In this document: positions 45,220-54,213 of the stretch, in pieces
Numbering within the stretch: the stretch's first letter is position 1
Layout of the letters: each line of letters opens with the position of its first letter
Assembly (NCBI GenBank): GCA_017631435.1
Contig: JAGBTG010000031.1
Location: 85,853 to 149,852 of the forward strand
DNA: 64,000 bases
Direction: 5' to 3'
From: Bacteroidales bacterium
GTDB lineage: Bacteria > Bacteroidota > Bacteroidia > Bacteroidales > UBA932
The notes under the pieces: generated by a model
What the model was told of the DNA's origin: nothing
What the model saw: the letters and a program-made list of their open reading frames with translations, nothing else
Databases searched by the model: none
Made by a program: the position numbers and the translations under genes

Positions 45220-47322
45220 ATGATGAAAAAAATAATGACCGTAATGGCTGCATGTGCTGCCATCGCTCTAATATCGTGCAAATCAGATATGAATCCACTA
45301 CTTACAGAATCTTCTTACAGATATGAGGCTCCGGTTTTTGACAAGATAACCGAAGACCACTATCTTCCTGCCTTTGAGGCTGCCATTGCTGAGGGCAAGA
45401 AAGAGATAGATGCAATTGTAAACAATCCTGATGCCCCTACATTTGAGAATACCATTCTTGAACTTGAGTATGCAGGCAGTACACTCAACAGGGTTGCAGG
45501 AATTTTCTATAACCTCAACGAGGCAAACACCAGCGACAGGATGCAGGAGATTGCTGAACAGATCTCGCCAATGATGACTGAGTACTCTTTGTCAATCATG
45601 CTCAACGGAAAACTTTTTGAGAGGGTAAAGGCCGTTTATGAGCAGAGGGAGTCTTTGAACCTTGGTCAGGAGGAGGCAAAGCTTCTTGAGAAGACCTACA
45701 AAGGATTTGCAGACAATGGTGCAAACCTTTCTGCAGAGGATAAGGAGAAATACAGCAAGATTCAGGAGGAGCTTTCCCTTGCTACCCTTAAGTTTGGCAA
45801 GAACTCTCTTGCTGCTACAAATGCATTCATTATGCACCTTACAGATGAGGCTGACCTTGCAGGTCTTCCTGAGTTTGTAAGGGAGGCTGCAGCATTTGAG
45901 GCAAAGAACAGGGGGCTTGAGGGCTGGGTAATCACCCTTCAGTACCCAAGCATGAGCCCGTTCATGCAGTACAGCGAGAAAAGGGAACTAAGAGAAAAAC
46001 TATGGAAGGCATCAAACTCAAAATGTATTGGTGGCGAGAACAGCAACCTTGAGATAATCAAACAGATTGTAGATTTGAGAATCCAGGCTGCAAATCTTCT
46101 TGGCTACAACACTTATGCAGATATGGCCCTTAAGGACCGTATGGCAAAAGATGCGGAAACAGTAAACGCTTTCTTGGCTAACCTGCTTGAAAAATCACTC
46201 CCTTTTGCAAAGAAAGATGTGAAGGCAGTTGCAGATTATGCAAAGGCAAACGGATTCAAGGGTGAGCTTATGCCTTGGGACTTCTCATTCTATTCAGAGA
46301 AACTCAAAAAGGAGAAATACTCCCTCAATGATGAGGTTCTTAAACCTTACTTCAAACTTGAGAATGTGAAAGAGGCGGTATTTGCATTGGCGGATTCCCT
46401 ATATGGCTTGAAATTTACCCCTGCAACAGATATCCCTGTTTATCATCCGGATGTAACGGTATATGATGTTACCGATGCAAACGGCAGACACATGGCATTG
46501 TTCTATGCAGATTTCTTCCCACGTGCAAGCAAGGGTGGCGGAGCATGGATGACCTCTTTCCGTGAGCAGAGCTTTACAAAGGACGGCAGCACAGAGAAAC
46601 GTCCGCACGTTTCAATTGTGTGCAACTTTACAAAACCTACAGAGAACGAGCCGTCGCTACTTACTTTCTACGAGGTTACCACATTCCTTCATGAGTTCGG
46701 ACATGCTTTGCACGGTATCCTTGCAGAGGGAAAATATGCATCCCTTACCGGTACCAGCGTGGCAAGGGACTTTGTTGAGCTCCCTTCGCAGATTATGGAA
46801 AACTGGGCTACAGAGAAAGAGTACCTTGCATCATTTGCAAAACATTACCAGACAGGAGAGGTGATTCCTCAGGAACTTGTAGACAAGATCATTGAGAGCA
46901 AGAACTACAACAGCGGTTATGCAAGCGTAAGACAGTTGCAGTTTGGTATTGGCGATATGGCATGGCATTCAGTTACACAGGTGCCTGCAGAGGATGTTGT
47001 GGCTTTTGAGAAAGAGGCTGTAAAGGCTTGTGCACTTATGCCTGATGTGGAAGGCACTGCATTTGCACCATCATTCGGCCACATTTTCAGCGGCGGATAC
47101 GCAGCAGGCTACTACTCATACAAGTGGGCAGAGGTGCTTGAGGCTGATGCTTTCCAGGTGTTCAAGGAGACCGGAATCTTCAACAAGGAGACAGCAGAGA
47201 AGTTCCGCAAGGAGATCCTTTCAAGGGGAAGCATTGAGGATGCAGATGTTATCTACAGAAACTTCCGTGGCAGGGATCCTGAGCCTGAAGCATTGCTAAA
47301 GAAATTTGGAATGGTAAAATAA
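45220..47322 (+). CDS. M3-family metallopeptidase (Dcp/oligopeptidase-like) lipoprotein
   Basis: This 700-residue zinc peptidase has HEFGHALHG at residues 491-499 and the downstream Glu in the ENWATE segment. It begins with MMKKIMTVMAACAAIALISC, a lipobox. The full-length M3 architecture, with ENTILELEYAGSTLNRV and DFFPRASKGGGAWMTSF, resembles peptidyl-dipeptidase Dcp, which removes dipeptides from C-termini. It would work in the periplasm. It lies 11 bp after the coiled-coil lipoprotein gene and 1 bp before the phosphoesterase gene, so co-transcription is likely. ATG at 45220 or 45223 are equivalent starts. Confidence 0.93.
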   Translation: MMKKIMTVMAACAAIALISCKSDMNPLLTESSYRYEAPVFDKITEDHYLPAFEAAIAEGKKEIDAIVNNPDAPTFENTILELEYAGSTLNRVAGIFYNLNEANTSDRMQEIAEQISPMMTEYSLSIMLNGKLFERVKAVYEQRESLNLGQEEAKLLEKTYKGFADNGANLSAEDKEKYSKIQEELSLATLKFGKNSLAATNAFIMHLTDEADLAGLPEFVREAAAFEAKNRGLEGWVITLQYPSMSPFMQYSEKRELREKLWKASNSKCIGGENSNLEIIKQIVDLRIQAANLLGYNTYADMALKDRMAKDAETVNAFLANLLEKSLPFAKKDVKAVADYAKANGFKGELMPWDFSFYSEKLKKEKYSLNDEVLKPYFKLENVKEAVFALADSLYGLKFTPATDIPVYHPDVTVYDVTDANGRHMALFYADFFPRASKGGGAWMTSFREQSFTKDGSTEKRPHVSIVCNFTKPTENEPSLLTFYEVTTFLHEFGHALHGILAEGKYASLTGTSVARDFVELPSQIMENWATEKEYLASFAKHYQTGEVIPQELVDKIIESKNYNSGYASVRQLQFGIGDMAWHSVTQVPAEDVVAFEKEAVKACALMPDVEGTAFAPSFGHIFSGGYAAGYYSYKWAEVLEADAFQVFKETGIFNKETAEKFRKEILSRGSIEDADVIYRNFRGRDPEPEALLKKFGMVK

Positions 47323-47323
47323 T

Positions 47324-48598
47324 ATGAAACGTATATTTTCAATATGCATAATGGTGGCGCTTGCGGGCGCCACTTTTGCACAGGATAAAGTGTTCAGCGT
47401 AACAACATCTCCAGCTGAGAATACAAAGAGGGGGATGAACATAAGCTGGGCAACAGACAAGGCAATAACAACAGCAACCTTGGAGATTGCCAGAACAAAT
47501 GACTCCAATTGGGAAAATTCCAGAAAAGAGGTATTCCACGGGGAGTACTGCACAACATTCGATAACCAGTACTCAAAGCATCCAAACGGCAAAAACTTCT
47601 ACGAAGATGTGAAAATAAACAAGTACAATGCCTTTGTGGGCAAACTGAGAAAGAATACTGTCTACAAGTACAGGATAATTGCCGGTGGAGATACCAGTGA
47701 TGTGCATTATTTCAAATCGTCGGGAAGAAAAAATTGGGAGGCCTGCATCATCTCTGATTTTCATGCTTATGCTCCTCTTTATGGCAGGACAGAGTCTGCC
47801 ATGAAAATGATTTCCACTGTAGAGCAGTACGGCAAACCTTTTGACTGGGTGCTTCATTTGGGAGACATTACCGCCTGGGGAGGATGCTACTCTTTCTGGC
47901 AGCAATTGTATGAGGAGGAACCTTTCAAAAATTATATGTGGGCTGGAGTAAACGGCAACCACGATAATATGACCCGTACCAACAAGGGTAATACCAACAA
48001 GTTCTTCAGGGATGCGGCTGCTTACCCGCTTAACGGTTATGAGGGTGAGCTGGGAGTATGCTACTTCTTTAAATACGGAGATGTGCTGTTCATTATGCTC
48101 AATAATGAGAATATGCGCACCGAGGAGGGGCTTCAGGCAGCCCAGAAGTGGGTAAGGGAGGTTGTGAAGAATAATCCTGCCCGCTATAAGGTGGTCTGCG
48201 AGCACTACCAGTGGTTCTTTGGAGCAAGCGGCAAAGATTCGCAGTACTCCAGATGGAGTGATTTTTTTGATGAGCTTGGAATCTCCCTTGCATTGGCCGG
48301 CAACAACCATATCTATGTGAGCACCCATCCATTGTACAACGGCCAGGTGGTGGATCCCGGCAAGGGAACTGTCTATATCCAGACAACCTCTTCAGACAAC
48401 GAGAGGGGATCTGAATGCGACCTTGAGAAACCTCTTGAGTATAATCCCCGCAAAATAAAGTTCCGTTGGACCGAGGGAGGCCGCACAGTAAGTGCAATGC
48501 ACATGAAGGTTACCCGCAAGAAGATGACCCTCACTTTGCTTGACCGCAACGGCAAGGTATTGGATGTGACTGAGGTTTATCCGGTGAAGAGGAAATAA
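47324..48598 (+). CDS. exported purple acid phosphatase-like metallophosphoesterase
   Basis: This 424-residue protein has a signal peptide ending in GATFAQ, an Fn3-like N-terminal domain (residues about 22-125, ISWATDKAITTATLE), and a calcineurin-type domain with ISDFHAYAPLY, LGDITAWGG, GVNGNHDN, CEHYQWF and GNNHIYV. These are the metal-site motifs of purple acid phosphatase-like enzymes. The substrate is unknown. It is the last gene of the operon started at 44043, 1 bp after the M3 gene, and is followed by a terminator. Confidence 0.9.
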   Translation: MKRIFSICIMVALAGATFAQDKVFSVTTSPAENTKRGMNISWATDKAITTATLEIARTNDSNWENSRKEVFHGEYCTTFDNQYSKHPNGKNFYEDVKINKYNAFVGKLRKNTVYKYRIIAGGDTSDVHYFKSSGRKNWEACIISDFHAYAPLYGRTESAMKMISTVEQYGKPFDWVLHLGDITAWGGCYSFWQQLYEEEPFKNYMWAGVNGNHDNMTRTNKGNTNKFFRDAAAYPLNGYEGELGVCYFFKYGDVLFIMLNNENMRTEEGLQAAQKWVREVVKNNPARYKVVCEHYQWFFGASGKDSQYSRWSDFFDELGISLALAGNNHIYVSTHPLYNGQVVDPGKGTVYIQTTSSDNERGSECDLEKPLEYNPRKIKFRWTEGGRTVSAMHMKVTRKKMTLTLLDRNGKVLDVTEVYPVKRK

Positions 48599-48614
48599 TT
48601 TTTTTGGAAAAAAG

Positions 48615-48647
48615 TGCCCATTGGGACAACGTCCCAGTGGGCATTTT
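48615..48647 (+). terminator. terminator of the M3 peptidase-phosphoesterase operon
   Basis: TGCCCATTGGGAC pairs with GTCCCAGTGGGCA (one G-U pair) over a 3-nt loop, followed by TTTTAC. The stem is long and could act on both strands. Confidence 0.8.
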
Positions 48648-48650
48648 ACT

Positions 48651-48688
48651 AAAAAAAAGAGGGTGCTCCGTCAATTTGGAGCACCCTC
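48651..48688 (-). terminator. terminator of the FKBP gene
   Basis: On the minus strand GAGGGTGCTCC and GGAGCACCCTC form a perfect 11-bp stem with an 8-nt loop, followed by eight T. The two terminators are back to back between convergent genes. Confidence 0.88.
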
Positions 48689-48712
48689 TTATGCATTTTT
48701 ACAGGGATGAAA

Positions 48713-49297
48713 TTATTTCACCTTAATCAACTCAACATCAAAAATCAATGTTGCAAATGGAGGGATCTGTGCGCCTGCGCCTCTCTCGCCGTATGCAAGG
48801 TTGTAAGGGATGAACAGCTGCCATTTGTCACCCTCTTTCATAAGCTGAAGAGCCTCAACCCAACCTGCAATTACCTGGGTAACGCCAAAGGTTGCAGTCT
48901 CGCCTCTCTGGTAAGAGCTGTCAAATACGGTACCGCTGATAAGACGTCCCTCGTAGTGACACTCCACGCTGTCTGATGCTTTAGGGGTAGCACCGTTTCC
49001 TGATTTTAGCACTTTGTACTGCAAACCGCTAGGAAGGGTTACAACGCCCTCGTTCTTTGCGTTCTGTGCAAGGAAAGCCTCTCCCTCAGCCTTAAGGGCT
49101 GCAGTCTGCTCCTCCTGAAGTTTTGTGAAATAGTCGTTAAGGACCTGCTGAGCCTCAGCTGGGGTCATTGCAGGCTCCTCGCCAGCCATATAAGTAGTGA
49201 TGGCTTTTACAAACTCCTCTACGTTCAATCCGTTTACACCGCTTGCCATAATGTTGTTGGCAATGCTCATTCCCAATGCGTAACTTACTTTATCCAT
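48713..49297 (-). CDS. FKBP-type peptidyl-prolyl cis-trans isomerase
   Basis: This protein has about 194 residues. The N-terminal dimerisation helices (residues 1-85) begin MDKVSYALGMSIANNIMASG. The FKBP domain contains YKVLKSGNGATPKASDSVEC, VFDSSYQRGE, GVTQVIAGWVEALQLMKEG and IPYNLAYGERGAGAQIPPFA, all residues of the active pocket. It lacks a signal peptide, unlike FkpA, and may be cytoplasmic. The longest frame starts at 49315, but MDKVSYALG at 49297 is the usual start. A -7-like box (49349-49356) and a hairpin lie upstream. Confidence 0.93.
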   Translation of the reverse strand: MDKVSYALGMSIANNIMASGVNGLNVEEFVKAITTYMAGEEPAMTPAEAQQVLNDYFTKLQEEQTAALKAEGEAFLAQNAKNEGVVTLPSGLQYKVLKSGNGATPKASDSVECHYEGRLISGTVFDSSYQRGETATFGVTQVIAGWVEALQLMKEGDKWQLFIPYNLAYGERGAGAQIPPFATLIFDVELIKVK

Positions 49298-49310
49298 AAT
49301 AATCTGTTGT

Positions 49311-49327
49311 GGCACCCTTCCGGTGCC
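49311..49327 (-). other. hairpin in the leader of the FKBP gene
   Basis: GGCACC and GGTGCC form a perfect 6-bp stem with a 5-nt loop 14 bases before the ATG. It lies between the -7 box and the start, and could tune translation. Confidence 0.4.
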
Positions 49328-49348
49328 GGGTTATACTTTTTGAGTCAG

Positions 49349-49356
49349 CAAAGATA
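49349..49356 (-). promoter_or_regulatory. candidate -7 box for the FKBP gene
   Basis: On the minus strand TATCTTTG matches TAnnTTTG. ATTG lies 18 bp upstream as an approximate -33 box. The box sits just before the convergent-side end of umuC. Confidence 0.5.
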
Positions 49357-49360
49357 ACAA

Positions 49361-50701
49361 TTACGCCTTAATATCAATGATGTCATTGAGGTCTGTGGTG
49401 TAATTGCCGCTCAAACTGTTGCGTTTCATTGTCCATTTGTCTTCTGCTTGGGTTCCAAACCCTCCCTGTACCGCTATCTTCAGGGCATTGCGGCCGTAGC
49501 GGGCATTCACACTGTCCAGAACAGCATTGATGCACCTCATCTTTTCTGTATCAGTCTGTTCAAAAAGGTTCTGCTGCACTCCGGTGTTGGGAACTATATC
49601 TTCCACCAGAACCCCGGCCTTTTTGTAAAGGTATCCTTTGCGGTATATCTGCTTGAGCCCCGTCAGGGCATGGTTTACCATCTCAAGAGTGCTGCAGGTA
49701 GCCTCCGGAAACTGCAGGGTTATGCTGTTGTAGTATTTGGGAAGGTCTTCCCTGAAGAAGTTTGTGAGTATATATACCGTAATGCATCCTGCTGCAGATC
49801 CTTGCTGACGCAGTTTTGCCGCACACGATGAGGCAAAGTTTGAGACTGCGCTCTCCAGTTCCTCAAGTGTTGATACCATCTCTCCAAAACTTCTGCTGGT
49901 GGTGATGGATTTCTTTTCTTCCCTCACATCCAGCTGTGCTACAGGCTCCCCATTAAGTTCCATCTGGGTACGCAACCCCACAACTCCCATGTTCTTCTTT
50001 ACCCACCAGGCGCTCTTGCAGGTAAAGGCATAGGCTGTATTTACCCCCTCGCCTTTGAGAAACTTGGCGTAGCGGCGTCCGATACCCCACACATCCCCAA
50101 TCTCCATCTGCTGAAGGGCCTTGACCCTCTTTTCTTCTGTATCTATCATGCACCACCCGTGGTATCCCTTGTATTTCTTGGCGTAGCGGTTGGCCACCTT
50201 GGCCAGGGTTTTGGTATGTGCTATCCCCACACAAACCGGGATGCCGGTATATTTCCTTATCTTGTAAACTATTTCCTGCGCTTTGGCTGCAATCTGCCCT
50301 GCAGACATCCCCTTAAACGACACAAAACACTCGTCAATGGAGTAGATCTCCATACAGGGAACCATCTCCTGCAGCAGTGTCATCACCCTGCGGCTCATGT
50401 CGCCGTAGAGTCTGTAGTTGCTGGAGAAGGCCACAACCTCCCCCTTGAAGCCTCCCAGCGAAACACTCTTCCCTTTACGCTCCTTTATCTCCTCTGCCGA
50501 TACCACCCTCAGGCACATCTGTTCGGTAAGCTGGTATGCCGGAACCCCCATCTTTATCCCCATATCCTTGGCCTCCTGGCTCCTGGAGACCACACAGCCG
50601 TCATTGTTGGACAGCACCACAACAGCCCTCCCCTCCAGTGCCGGATTGAAGGCCTTCTCGCAAGAGACAAAGAAATTATTGCAGTCAACTACTCCTAACA
50701 T
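49361..50701 (-). CDS. umuC: Y-family DNA polymerase V catalytic subunit
   Basis: This 446-residue translesion polymerase shows VDCNNFFVSCEKAFNP (catalytic Asp), AVVVLSNNDGCVVSRS, the active-site YSIDECF, IAHTKTLAKVANRYAKK, and IGRRYAKFLKGEGV of the thumb. The length matches UmuC rather than DinB. It lies 90 bp downstream of umuD on the same strand. The 90-bp spacer has one TTCCCGAC and no clear hairpin. Together with UmuD' it would copy past DNA lesions during stress. Confidence 0.95.
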   Translation of the reverse strand: MLGVVDCNNFFVSCEKAFNPALEGRAVVVLSNNDGCVVSRSQEAKDMGIKMGVPAYQLTEQMCLRVVSAEEIKERKGKSVSLGGFKGEVVAFSSNYRLYGDMSRRVMTLLQEMVPCMEIYSIDECFVSFKGMSAGQIAAKAQEIVYKIRKYTGIPVCVGIAHTKTLAKVANRYAKKYKGYHGWCMIDTEEKRVKALQQMEIGDVWGIGRRYAKFLKGEGVNTAYAFTCKSAWWVKKNMGVVGLRTQMELNGEPVAQLDVREEKKSITTSRSFGEMVSTLEELESAVSNFASSCAAKLRQQGSAAGCITVYILTNFFREDLPKYYNSITLQFPEATCSTLEMVNHALTGLKQIYRKGYLYKKAGVLVEDIVPNTGVQQNLFEQTDTEKMRCINAVLDSVNARYGRNALKIAVQGGFGTQAEDKWTMKRNSLSGNYTTDLNDIIDIKA

Positions 50702-50791
50702 GCTGTGTTGCAGAAATATGATTTTCTTCCCGACAGATAGATGGAAACCTGTAGGGAAGACTTTTATAACTTATTTTGTGGGGGAGCCCCT

Positions 50792-51211
50792 TCAGAAACT
50801 CCTTACCGAATGCACCACAATTCCCCAGATGATGAACTGGTTGTCTTGGGTGACCTTTATTGGGGTGAACTGTTCATTCTCCGGCTGCAGCCAGATGGAG
50901 GTAACCTGCCCCTCATGTTTCTCAAAATGTATCCTCTTGAGGGTGAACTCGCCGTCTATGAAGCACACGGCAATGGCTCCCTCGCGGGGCTCAAGGGACT
51001 TGTCTATGATCAGAAGGTCGCCGTCAAAGATGCCAGCCCCCTCCATGGAGGTACCCCTTGCCCTTCCAAAGAAAGTGCTGGAGGGGTTCTTTACAAGTTC
51101 CCTGTTGAGGTCTATCCCGTTTTCTACATAATCCTGGGCAGGAGAGGGAAAGCCGGCCTTTATCTCCGGCAGTTCCACACTTATTCCAATATGTCCGCTA
51201 GTACTCATCAA
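50792..51211 (-). CDS. umuD: UmuD-like autoproteolytic subunit of polymerase V
   Basis: This is a 139-residue LexA/UmuD-type S24 peptidase. The cleavage site reads KAGFPSPAQDYVE, with Ala-Gly where E. coli has Cys-Gly. The catalytic Ser lies in ARGTSMEGAGIFDGD and the catalytic Lys in FTLKRIHF. RecA-stimulated self-cleavage would release the active UmuD' form. There is no DNA-binding domain. It overlaps the 3' end of the upstream aminotransferase gene by 14 bp and precedes umuC. Confidence 0.94.
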   Translation of the reverse strand: MMSTSGHIGISVELPEIKAGFPSPAQDYVENGIDLNRELVKNPSSTFFGRARGTSMEGAGIFDGDLLIIDKSLEPREGAIAVCFIDGEFTLKRIHFEKHEGQVTSIWLQPENEQFTPIKVTQDNQFIIWGIVVHSVRSF

Positions 51212-52379
51212 CGGCCTTTTTCAAATTGTTCATAGCCTCCTGCAGCACCTCAAGTCCGCATCCTACGTTCAGTCTCATGTAGCCTTCGCCTCCAGGGCCA
51301 AAGGCCTCCCCGTTGTTGAGGGCAAGCCCCGCCTTATGTATGAAGAGTTCTACAAGCTGCTGCTGGTTCACGCATCCGAACAGTTTGCGTGAGAGTTCCC
51401 TGCAATCCAGCCATACAAGGAATGAGCTCAGCGGCCTTACCGGCTTGATAAGTCCGCCCAAATCGGTTTTGCAGAAGTTCTCTACAAATACAACATTTCC
51501 CTCAATGTAATCCAACATTTTCATTCTCCAGTCATTGCCTTTTGTGTACGCTGCAATTGCTCCAAGTGTGGCAAAAATTGTTGGACTGCCCAATTCGTTT
51601 ACGCTTAGCCATTTATAGAATGGAACCCTTATATCTTCGTTTGGAACAACTGCGAACGAACTTACTATACCCGCCATATTGAAGGTCTTTGAAGGGGCTC
51701 CAAAGGTTATGCTTATCTGGGCAGCCTCCTTACTAACACTTGCAAACGGAATATGTTCATTTCCAAACAGCGGCATATCTGCATGAATCTCATCCGAGAT
51801 AACAAGAATATTGTATTCATGGCATATTGCAGCCAGTTCCTTGAGCGTTTCCCTGTCCCAAGCAATTCCTCCAGGGTTGTGGGGGTTGCTGAGGATGAGC
51901 AGTCTGCATTTGCCGGTGCTGCAGATCTCCCTGAGGTTCTGGAAATCCATCCTGTACCCGTCTGCAGTCCTTATGAGCGGATTGAATACAAGTTTTCTTC
52001 CGTTCCCTTTTGGTACATTCATGAACGGAGGGTAGATAGGGGGCTGTACAATTACCCCGTCACCCTCTTTGGTAAAATAATTCACCACATAGCCTATTCC
52101 CTTAACAATGCCGGGGATAAAGGTGAGCCATTTCTGCTCCACATCCCATCTCTGCACCTGTTTGAGCCATTGGACCACGGTTGGGTAATAATTGTCGGGA
52201 ATGACATTATAACCATAAACACCTCCATCCACCACCTGCTGGAGGGCTTCCTTTACGCACTGGGGTGTCTCAAAGTCCATATCGGCTACCCAAAGTGGAA
52301 TGAGATCCTCCTTCCCAAAATATTTTTCAAGGGCATCCACTTTTACTGAATGACTCCCTTTTCTGTTTATATGTTTCAT
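51198..52379 (-). CDS. PatB/MalY-family aminotransferase (cystathionine beta-lyase-like)
   Basis: This 393-residue fold type I PLP enzyme has the cofactor Lys in ITFGAPSKTFNMAG, LSNPHNPGGIAWDRE and VISDEIHADM typical of the MalY/PatB group, and a C-terminal RLNVGC with the carboxylate-binding Arg. Members cleave C-S bonds in cystathionine or cysteine, or have regulatory roles. It is the first gene of a leftward unit with umuD and umuC, overlapping umuD by 14 bp. This combination is unexpected. Confidence 0.92.
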   Translation of the reverse strand: MKHINRKGSHSVKVDALEKYFGKEDLIPLWVADMDFETPQCVKEALQQVVDGGVYGYNVIPDNYYPTVVQWLKQVQRWDVEQKWLTFIPGIVKGIGYVVNYFTKEGDGVIVQPPIYPPFMNVPKGNGRKLVFNPLIRTADGYRMDFQNLREICSTGKCRLLILSNPHNPGGIAWDRETLKELAAICHEYNILVISDEIHADMPLFGNEHIPFASVSKEAAQISITFGAPSKTFNMAGIVSSFAVVPNEDIRVPFYKWLSVNELGSPTIFATLGAIAAYTKGNDWRMKMLDYIEGNVVFVENFCKTDLGGLIKPVRPLSSFLVWLDCRELSRKLFGCVNQQQLVELFIHKAGLALNNGEAFGPGGEGYMRLNVGCGLEVLQEAMNNLKKAVDEY

Positions 52380-52434
52380 TTTTTAATAATCTTTGCTCCA
52401 ACGCAAATTTAATCAAACTTTAAAAAATACAATT

Positions 52435-52620
52435 ATGGGTTTTATTATTTGGTTGATAGGAACAATTTTGGCTATCAAGGCTGTTCTTGATGTATGTAAA
52501 ATGAACATCAGTACAGCATGGAAACTTATCTGGTCTATCCTTTTGCTTGTAACAGGATGGATTGGTCTTGCTGTTTATTATTTCTTTGCTAAAGATAAAA
52601 TTGAGGGCTGGAGCAAATAA
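52435..52620 (+). CDS. small PLD-nuclease-N-terminal-like membrane protein
   Basis: This 61-residue protein has two membrane helices: MGFIIWLIGTILAIKAVLDV and IWSILLLVTGWIGLAVYYFF, with a short basic loop and a C-terminal DKIEGWSK. The pattern W(x)nGxAxYYFFxK resembles the PLDc_N domain. No catalytic part is present. The open frame starts at 52393, but ATG 52435 starts the first helix. It is followed by its own terminator. The function is unknown. Confidence 0.82.
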   Translation: MGFIIWLIGTILAIKAVLDVCKMNISTAWKLIWSILLLVTGWIGLAVYYFFAKDKIEGWSK

Positions 52621-52640
52621 TTCCTTAAAAAACTGAAAAA

Positions 52641-52676
52641 ATCGTGTTTCAAGGTGATTTGAGACACGATTTTTTA
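52641..52676 (+). terminator. terminator of the small membrane protein gene
   Basis: ATCGTGTTTCAA pairs with TTGAGACACGAT (one G-U pair) over a 6-nt loop and is followed by TTTTTATTT. Confidence 0.85.
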
Positions 52677-52753
52677 TTTATAAGCAATTTGTGGCATGCG
52701 GTTTGCAAATGAATAATACGAATAGTTTTTTCAAAAGGTTAAGTTTTAGGTTA

Positions 52754-52805
52754 AATAATACGCCCGGATCAAAAGTGAATGAGGTTTGATCCGGGCGTGT
52801 TATTT
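52754..52805 (-). terminator. terminator of folC
   Basis: ACGCCCGGATCAAA pairs perfectly with TTTGATCCGGGCGT over an 11-nt loop, 36 bp past the folC stop. A/T-rich flanks extend the pairing on both sides. It may act in both directions. The remaining 80 bp up to the previous terminator hold nothing I can name. Confidence 0.82.
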
Positions 52806-52833
52806 TTATGAGTATCTTCTGGCTTGGTTCTTC

Positions 52834-54177
52834 CTATATCAGGGCTTCCGCTACAACAAAAGTACTTCCCCCAATGAATACAAAGTCTTCTTTAGCCGGG
52901 GCGAATCCTTTGAGGAAGGTTGCAATGTCTGAGGTTACAGCCTCCCCTTCAAATCCAAACTCTTTCATTCGTGCACAAAGCTTGTCACTCGGAAGAGCCC
53001 TGGTGCCCTTGGCGTTCACAAACCAGTAATATGCATCCTTAGGCAAGTATTCCACAATTGAATCCAGATCCTTGTCGGCCACCACTCCAAACACCATATG
53101 CAGCCTGCTTTGCGGGTAAAGTTCCCTCCTCTTTGCTGCAGTTGCGCTTATCTGGGCCCCCAAGACCTTGAATCCGTGTGAATTGTGTCCGGTATCGCAG
53201 ATTGTAAGCGGCTCCTGCTTCAGAGTCTCCCATCTCCCCCTGAGGCCGGTGATTTCGGCGGCCTTGCGGATGTTTACGGTTGCCCCTTCAGCACTGAAGG
53301 ACTTTGCGTGAGAGCACTCTCTACCTGAGGACTTGGCGGGTGAACACTCTCCACCGGCGCAGAATTTCTCCTCCAGGATGTTGAGCGCTGTGCACACACC
53401 TTTAAGGTTCTTCTCCTGGCATGCACCTTTGAGGTCGAGGTCTCCCTCCATGAGGCTTCTGTACATCTTCCCTGCAGCCTCCGATGTTTCTACAACTTCC
53501 TCTGCAAAGAAAATTGGCGCACCAACCTCAGTTGCCTTCTCCCTGAATACATTCTCCACCTCTGCAGAACCCTTCTCGCTCACCACAACCGGAATGCCCT
53601 GTTTGATGATGCCGGCCTTCTCAGCCGCAACTTCCGCAAGTGTGTAGCCCAAGTGCTCGCAATGGTCAAGGCCAATGTTTGTGATTACACAAAGCTCCGG
53701 GGTAATGATGTTGGTAGAATCCAGCCGGCCACCCAAACCGCACTCAATCACAGCAATATCCACCTGCTCATGGGCAAAATAAGCAAACGCCAAAGCTGTG
53801 GTAATCTCAAAGAAACTTGCTCCAAGCTCCGTGAACTTCTCTTTGTACTGCTGCAGGAAACTGTAAACAAACTCCTGCGGAACCATCTCTCCATTCACCT
53901 TCATCCTCTCCCTGAAATCAACCAGGTGAGGGGAGGTGTACAGCCCTACCTTATAGTTCTTCTGCAGTGCCGCAGCCAGCATGTGGCTGGTAGAGCCCTT
54001 GCCGTTGGTCCCCGCCACATGAATTGTCCTGAAACTCCTGTGCGGATGCCCAAGCAGCTCATCCAGCGCCTGCATGGTCTCTATTCCCGGCTTGTAGGCA
54101 ACCTTCCCCACCTTCTGGTAAGACGGGAAACGGTTGAAAATGAAATCTATCTCCTGTTGGTATTCTTGTTGTGTCAT
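52834..54177 (-). CDS. folC: folylpolyglutamate/dihydrofolate synthase
   Basis: This 447-residue Mur-ligase-like enzyme adds glutamate to dihydropteroate or folate. It has the P-loop GTNGKGSTSHMLA, PHLVDFRERMKVNG, IECGLGGRLDSTNI, ITNIGLDHCEHLG, AAEKAGIIKQGIP, GRWE and DTGHNSHG. An insertion of about 20 residues lies at the linker before GLRGRWE. It contains ECSPAKS and ECSHAKS, the products of a 30-bp tandem duplication, where relatives have a plain linker. A long terminator follows. Confidence 0.93.
   Translation of the reverse strand: MTQQEYQQEIDFIFNRFPSYQKVGKVAYKPGIETMQALDELLGHPHRSFRTIHVAGTNGKGSTSHMLAAALQKNYKVGLYTSPHLVDFRERMKVNGEMVPQEFVYSFLQQYKEKFTELGASFFEITTALAFAYFAHEQVDIAVIECGLGGRLDSTNIITPELCVITNIGLDHCEHLGYTLAEVAAEKAGIIKQGIPVVVSEKGSAEVENVFREKATEVGAPIFFAEEVVETSEAAGKMYRSLMEGDLDLKGACQEKNLKGVCTALNILEEKFCAGGECSPAKSSGRECSHAKSFSAEGATVNIRKAAEITGLRGRWETLKQEPLTICDTGHNSHGFKVLGAQISATAAKRRELYPQSRLHMVFGVVADKDLDSIVEYLPKDAYYWFVNAKGTRALPSDKLCARMKEFGFEGEAVTSDIATFLKGFAPAKEDFVFIGGSTFVVAEALI
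53296..53355. repeat. 30-bp tandem duplication in folC
   Basis: The two units are GGACTTTGCGTGAGAGCACTC... (from 53299) and GGACTTGGCGGGTGAACACTC... (from 53329). By hand count 22 of 27 core bases match, and the spacing is exactly 30 bp, so the frame is kept. It encodes ECSHAKS and ECSPAKS. Confidence 0.7.
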
Positions 54178-54213
54178 TGTATTTTCTGCTGCAATGTTGA
54201 TATATGCAAAATA

